Shown: positions 5,862 to 8,994 of the stretch, one piece after another
Layout of the letters: the number at the start of each line of letters is the position of its first letter
Position numbering within the stretch: the first letter of the stretch is position 1
From: Immundisolibacteraceae bacterium
GTDB taxonomy: Bacteria > Pseudomonadota > Gammaproteobacteria > Immundisolibacterales > Immundisolibacteraceae
Reading direction: 5' to 3'
Assembly (NCBI GenBank): GCA_019090185.1
Contig: JAHRWJ010000109.1
Location: forward strand, 1 to 8,994
Length of the DNA stretch: 8,994 nt
Position numbers and translations under genes: made by a program
Notes under the pieces: generated by a model
What the model saw: only the letters and a program-made list of their open reading frames with translations
Told to the model about the DNA's origin: nothing
The model's database searches: none

Positions 5862-6917
5862 CTATTCGCGCCACTCCATCTCTTCCTGGCGATAAGCTTC
5901 CTGTAACAAATCTTTTGCCATCCACGCTTCGGTTGAAAAATTATTATCGATGAAACCGTGTTCAAACAGGAAGGTTTTTAATACTTCTACCGCGTCGAGC
6001 ATTTTCACGCTCAGTTCTGGGGCCAGTTTGTCGTAGATATCACGGGTGTAATAAGTGTGAATATCTGCTGGTTGAACACCGGTTTCTGCGGCCATGGCAA
6101 TGTCAGCTTCAGCATGGTTTTTCTGCGCCCATTTGGCGGCTTGCAGCAGCGTACGTGCATAAGTAATGACCTGCTCAGGATTATCACGCACCAGCGAGTT
6201 ACTGACCGTCAAAATCCGTGGGGTGGCATTGTTAACCTTGGCCCACATGGGTTTGGCGTCGATCAGGTTGGTGAGCATGCGCAGTCGGCCGCCAGATTCA
6301 GCCTGCATAGCGGCGATTTCACCACCCTTGGCAAAAATCGCATCGACTTCGCCGTTGAGCAGGGCCTCCATCTGGCAGTGGTAATAAGAGACCAGGGTGC
6401 GGTCAGAGCCATCGGTGAAGGTTGGGTTGAGCAACTGAAAATGATCACCGGTCTCGATAACGTCAACGAAATTGGCTTCGCTTTCAGGAATGCCCTCTAG
6501 CTGCAGGGCAGACACAAAGGCCTTTTGCGCAGCAAAGCGGAAAAAATTCATGATCAGCTCTGGCCAATCTGGCAAGGCAAGTCTTTTGCCCACCAGGTCC
6601 GGCACGCTTTGAATCGAGTCATCGTCATCGCGGACAAAGATGCCTAGTGTTTCTTCAATAAAGCAGACACCCAGCAGGGAGGTGTCGGCACCGTTGGCCC
6701 GCGCCCAGACCGGTGGAGAGCCGCCGCCCTCACGGAAAGAATCATCCAGATCATGGCTAAAGTGGGTGTTCAGGCTGGTACCGTCGGTACCTCTTTCGCG
6801 AATATTACGCACCTGCCAGTCGCTATCGGCAAAATTGGTGGTGAAGGCGTCGTGTTGTTTGGCAATGCCGGAGGCAGTGGGTACCGGGCAGCGGGTGTAC
6901 CAGATGGTGTTACTCAT
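5862..6917 (-). CDS. DszB-like sulfinate desulfinase family protein (SsuA/NMT1-type fold, cytoplasmic)
   Basis: 351 residues, close to the 365 of DszB, with the substrate-binding-protein fold pattern but no signal peptide or lipobox. Segments that align by eye with DszB are WYTRCPVPTASG (6-17; DszB YSNCPVPNA), THFSHDLDDSFREGGGSPP (51-69; DszB HFTYD..YTRFGGEIPP), LGIFVRDDDDSI (91-102), ILTVSNSLVRDNPEQV (235-250) and a C-terminal helix ending in W. The DszB catalytic residues Cys27, His60, Arg70 and Gly73 correspond to Cys10, His52, Arg62 and Gly65, with identical His-Arg-Gly spacing. DszB hydrolyses 2'-hydroxybiphenyl-2-sulfinate to 2-hydroxybiphenyl and sulfite. The substrate here may differ. 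ATG 6917 has AGGA at 8 bases. It lies between the NicX-like gene and the flavin reductase on one transcript. Automatic annotation would probably call it an ABC transporter substrate-binding protein, but no permease or ATPase is nearby. Confidence 0.75.
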   Translation of the reverse strand: MSNTIWYTRCPVPTASGIAKQHDAFTTNFADSDWQVRNIRERGTDGTSLNTHFSHDLDDSFREGGGSPPVWARANGADTSLLGVCFIEETLGIFVRDDDDSIQSVPDLVGKRLALPDWPELIMNFFRFAAQKAFVSALQLEGIPESEANFVDVIETGDHFQLLNPTFTDGSDRTLVSYYHCQMEALLNGEVDAIFAKGGEIAAMQAESGGRLRMLTNLIDAKPMWAKVNNATPRILTVSNSLVRDNPEQVITYARTLLQAAKWAQKNHAEADIAMAAETGVQPADIHTYYTRDIYDKLAPELSVKMLDAVEVLKTFLFEHGFIDNNFSTEAWMAKDLLQEAYRQEEMEWRE

Positions 6918-6968
6918 TGCATAAATCCTGAAGCGATTAGATTAGAAAAGTTATGAAGGTCAGGCCAG

Positions 6969-6983
6969 AGGTGAATATCACCT
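6969..6983 (-). promoter_or_regulatory. Small hairpin in the spacer before the DszB-like gene
   Basis: AGGTGA (6969-6974) and TCACCT (6978-6983) pair around a three-base ATA loop, directly next to the larger palindrome at 6988-7009. With a 3-base loop it can form in RNA. It could contribute to transcript processing or stability. Confidence 0.35.
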
Positions 6984-6987
6984 GGAA

Positions 6988-7009
6988 TTAGCCTGTTAGA
7001 ACAGGCTAA
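6988..7009 (-). promoter_or_regulatory. Perfect 10-bp palindrome overlapping the NicX-like stop codon
   Basis: Arms TTAGCCTGTT (6988-6997) and AACAGGCTAA (7000-7009) are perfect inverse complements around AG. In RNA this gives an 8-bp stem with a 6-base loop, and the TAG stop of the upstream gene (7006-7008) lies in the stem. The bases after it (AATTCC) are not a T tract. It could be an intra-operon processing or attenuation hairpin, or a DNA operator for the two downstream genes. Confidence 0.55.
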
Positions 7010-8142
7010 ACCCCAATATTGGTGTCAACAAATAGGGCGTCGTCCGGGTCGTGATATTGCGCAACTCGTTGACGCACTTCCGGATGATCCAGAATAGCCA
7101 ATTGGCCCTCTTTCCAGAACACCTTGTCGCCAAAGGTAATGGTTGGATCGACCACCGGAATCGACATTTCGCCGGGAGGTGGTGCACCCACGGTATGGAA
7201 ATGGGCGATGCGCGGGTTGCCGTGAATCATGTACATCCAGGCGTCGAGACTATCAGCAGGGGTGACATGGGCAAAGCAGCGCGGGTTGGTGCCAGCATGC
7301 CAGGAGTTAACGATGTAACCATCTTTATCAGTCTGTGCACCAATATCTTCGACAAACCGTTTGAGTTCAGCAATGGCGTCGTCGGCGCCTTCAAAATCGA
7401 CCATGCGGCCATCTTTGATGGTGGCTAGCACCGGGCTGGGCAGGGTAATGCCGGGTTCGTCGAACTCATGAATACCGGCCGGCGTCAGCCAGCGAATTGC
7501 CAATTTGCCGTTGGCAGTCATACTCATCACCGGCGGGCTGACACTGATTGGGAAGGTGCGTAAAGAAAAACCATCGCCGGTCTCATCTTTTTTGCTATCG
7601 GTTTTTGCGTCAGCTTTAGGCGCTGGTTTGGTCTCAATGTCGCCGTAATAATCGGTGCCTAGCGGGCAGGTGATTCGATAACTCGATTCTGCGGCCAGCA
7701 GGGGGCCAAAATACTGCATCATTTCCATCATCACCCGGTAATGGACACGGGCAAATTCGCTGCCGAGGGTGTCCCAGGTGGTGCAGAAATTCAGCAGCTT
7801 TAAGCCGGTACCATCAAATGGGATCAGTCGAAGTAGACCCGCAAGCATGTGGTTGAAAATAGTCACTTCGCAATGCTGCATCGCGGCCATCGCCGGCCCG
7901 GGGAGTTGCTCCGGCCCTTTTACGCTGCCGGCCCACATCACGTAAACAGTTGCACCGAGTTTGCGGGCTTCTTCTTCAATAATGTCAGCAACTGCTGTTT
8001 CGACCAGGCCCGGCTGATTAAGGATCAGCACTTCGGTACCTTCAGTCACATTTGCGCCGTTTACCAACAGGTTAATCGCGCCCTCGCGAACCTGCGCCTC
8101 GGTGAATTGGTAGTTTTGATTGATCGGTTCGATTTTGCCCAT
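7006..8142 (-). CDS. NicX/M29-like metalloenzyme (2,5-dihydroxypyridine dioxygenase or aminopeptidase-type)
   Basis: 378 residues from ATG 8142, which has AAGGA (8152-8156) 9 bases upstream; ATG 8190 would add 16 residues without a good site. The protein follows the fold shared by M29 aminopeptidases and NicX. An N-terminal alpha/beta domain (GTEVLILNQPGLVETAVADIIEEEARKLG, split about 35-63) and CPLGTDYYGD at 159-168 (NicX AGSDF region) come first. Then come NSWHAGTNP with His282 and IAHFHTVGAPPPGEMSIP with His314 and His316. In NicX the Fe ligands are His, His and Asp in HxD; here the second motif reads HFH. A Lys/Asp-rich linker with KADAKTDSKKDETGD lies at residues 176-190 and looks disordered. 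NicX opens a dihydroxypyridine ring; M29 enzymes hydrolyse peptides. Which applies is open. It is the first gene of the operon, 88 bases ahead of the DszB-like gene. Confidence 0.72.
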   Translation of the reverse strand: MGKIEPINQNYQFTEAQVREGAINLLVNGANVTEGTEVLILNQPGLVETAVADIIEEEARKLGATVYVMWAGSVKGPEQLPGPAMAAMQHCEVTIFNHMLAGLLRLIPFDGTGLKLLNFCTTWDTLGSEFARVHYRVMMEMMQYFGPLLAAESSYRITCPLGTDYYGDIETKPAPKADAKTDSKKDETGDGFSLRTFPISVSPPVMSMTANGKLAIRWLTPAGIHEFDEPGITLPSPVLATIKDGRMVDFEGADDAIAELKRFVEDIGAQTDKDGYIVNSWHAGTNPRCFAHVTPADSLDAWMYMIHGNPRIAHFHTVGAPPPGEMSIPVVDPTITFGDKVFWKEGQLAILDHPEVRQRVAQYHDPDDALFVDTNIGV

Positions 8143-8243
8143 GGCAGCGCATCCTTGTAAGAAATTCGATATTGCGGTTAGTTCGTTCATGTTACTCGCC
8201 GGAAGTAGATTAGGTCGAGTATGGAATGTCGATAGTGTGATTA

Positions 8244-8272
8244 ATTATGATGAAGGACAACCGCAATGGCCA
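8244..8272 (-). promoter_or_regulatory. Candidate sigma70 promoter of the minus-strand operon
   Basis: On the minus strand TGGCCA (8272-8267) and CATAAT (8249-8244) are separated by exactly 17 bases, four of six and five of six matches to the -35 and -10 consensus. Transcription would start near 8237, about 95 bases before the chosen ATG at 8142. The assignment is by consensus only. Confidence 0.35.
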
Positions 8273-8329
8273 AGCCGGATCGGAATTTGGGCTGTGGGTC
8301 ACCACTATTTGCAAGCGTTCTATATTTCG

Positions 8330-8994
8330 TTACGGCTTCAGCAATGGATCGGCCTGGGGTGGTGGTACCACGCGCATCACTTCTTCGAGGGTGGTGATGC
8401 CGGCGGCGACTTTACGGGCACCGGCAACTCGTAACGGCACCATGCCGGCCTGTAAGGCTGCTCGTTGCAGGGCACGCATGTCTAGATCGTTACTGATCAA
8501 AGCCCGTATGTCGCTGTTCAGGGTCATCATTTCGTAAATGCCTAGCCGGCCTAAAAAACCGGTGCCCCGACATTCGTCACAGCCTTTGGGCCCGAAAACA
8601 GTTTCCGGTGGGTCGAGCTTGATTGGCCGCACCAGGTTTTTCCACAGCTGCTGATCCACTGGTTGCTCCTGTTTGCAGTGTGGGCACAGGGTGCGCACCA
8701 GGCGCTGGGCGAGTACACCGATCAGGGTTGCTTCTAATAGATAGGCGGGAGCGCCTAAATCCATCAGTCGAGAAATGCTCGATGGGGCATCGTTGGTATG
8801 GATGGTGGAGAGCACCAGATGGCCGGTAAGGGCGGCCTGAATCGCTACATCGGCGGTCTCCTCATCACGAATCTCGCCAACCATGATGATGTCCGGGTCC
8901 TGACGCATCAAGGTGCGAATCCCTTCAGCGAAACTCAAACCGGCGTTGGGCTGTACCTGGGTTTGATTAAAAGAACCCTCGATCATTTCGATCG
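8330..8994 (-). CDS. GspE/PilB-family type II secretion or type IV pilus ATPase (C-terminal part, cut by window edge)
   Basis: About 220 C-terminal residues; the frame stays open through the right window edge, so the gene starts outside. Counting from the Met codon at 8986, it shows [20 protein letters not shown], the Walker B/Asp box [20 protein letters not shown] (30-49) and the His box [14 protein letters not shown] (54-67). LVRTLCPHC (97-104) and [19 protein letters not shown] (135-153) follow; their two CxxC pairs form the zinc site of this family. These hexameric cytoplasmic ATPases power assembly of the secretion pseudopilus or of type IV pili. The Walker A motif and N-terminal domain lie outside the window, so GspE, PilB and MshE-type proteins cannot be told apart. 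It is not obviously linked to the catabolic genes; 187 bases separate its stop from the next start on the same strand, with a candidate promoter between. Confidence 0.95.
   Translation of the reverse strand, partial: IEMIEGSFNQTQVQPNAGLSFAEGIRTLMRQDPDIIMVGEIRDEETADVAIQAALTGHLVLSTIHTNDAPSSISRLMDLGAPAYLLEATLIGVLAQRLVRTLCPHCKQEQPVDQQLWKNLVRPIKLDPPETVFGPKGCDECRGTGFLGRLGIYEMMTLNSDIRALISNDLDMRALQRAALQAGMVPLRVAGARKVAAGITTLEEVMRVVPPPQADPLLKP

Noticed and set aside
5806..5925. Longer N-terminus for the flavin reductase starting at ATG 5925
   Set aside because: It would overlap the upstream gene by 64 bases and add 40 residues outside the conserved domain; ATG 5805 starts exactly at the family's N-terminal helix.
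6057..6500. 147-codon plus-strand open frame
   Set aside because: It lies wholly inside the DszB-like gene on the opposite strand, has no family pattern and no ribosome binding site; it is a shadow of the real gene.
5862..6917. Reading this gene as an ABC transporter periplasmic binding protein
   Set aside because: There is no signal peptide, lipobox, permease or ATPase nearby, while the DszB catalytic residues and spacing are present.
7051..7428. 125-codon plus-strand open frame
   Set aside because: It is antisense to the NicX-like gene, whose metal-site motifs explain this DNA; its composition is that of a mirror frame.

Overview
The window looks like chromosomal DNA of a gammaproteobacterium. 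The evidence is a GspE/PilB-type secretion ATPase, a CspA-like cold-shock gene, ordinary sigma70/Shine-Dalgarno signals and a moderate GC content. A free-living, probably aquatic organism with catabolic capacity is my inference; no rRNA, tRNA, phage gene, CRISPR array or intact insertion sequence is present.

Plus-strand left block (422-3015): a luciferase-like flavin-dependent monooxygenase (LLM class), an ACMSD-like amidohydrolase and a small DUF2237 protein. They are closely spaced with good ribosome binding sites and probably form one operon. A partial C-terminus of another gene may occupy 3-95. Middle plus-strand block (3331-4729): a cold-shock protein behind a long hairpin-rich leader, a membrane protein of the Lit/DUF1461 family starting at TTG, and a DUF1330 protein.

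Minus-strand block (4742-8142): read in transcription order, a NicX/M29-like metalloenzyme, a protein that would usually be labelled an ABC substrate-binding protein but carries the DszB desulfinase active-site signature, and a flavin reductase. A convincing rho-independent terminator (5254-5288) closes this operon. A separate small roadblock-like gene (4742-5125) follows behind its own extended -10 promoter. The 3' half of a gspE/pilB-like gene enters from the right edge on the minus strand.

The most interesting reading is that the minus-strand operon is an undescribed catabolic module. The DszB-like protein lacks a signal peptide and has Cys, His, Arg and Gly at positions matching the active site of 2'-hydroxybiphenyl-2-sulfinate desulfinase. 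It sits between a ring-cleavage/hydrolase-type metalloenzyme and a flavin reductase, and a flavin monooxygenase plus a decarboxylase-type amidohydrolase lie nearby on the other strand. Together these could oxidise, desulfinate (or otherwise cleave) and further degrade an aromatic or heterocyclic compound. The substrate cannot be read from sequence.
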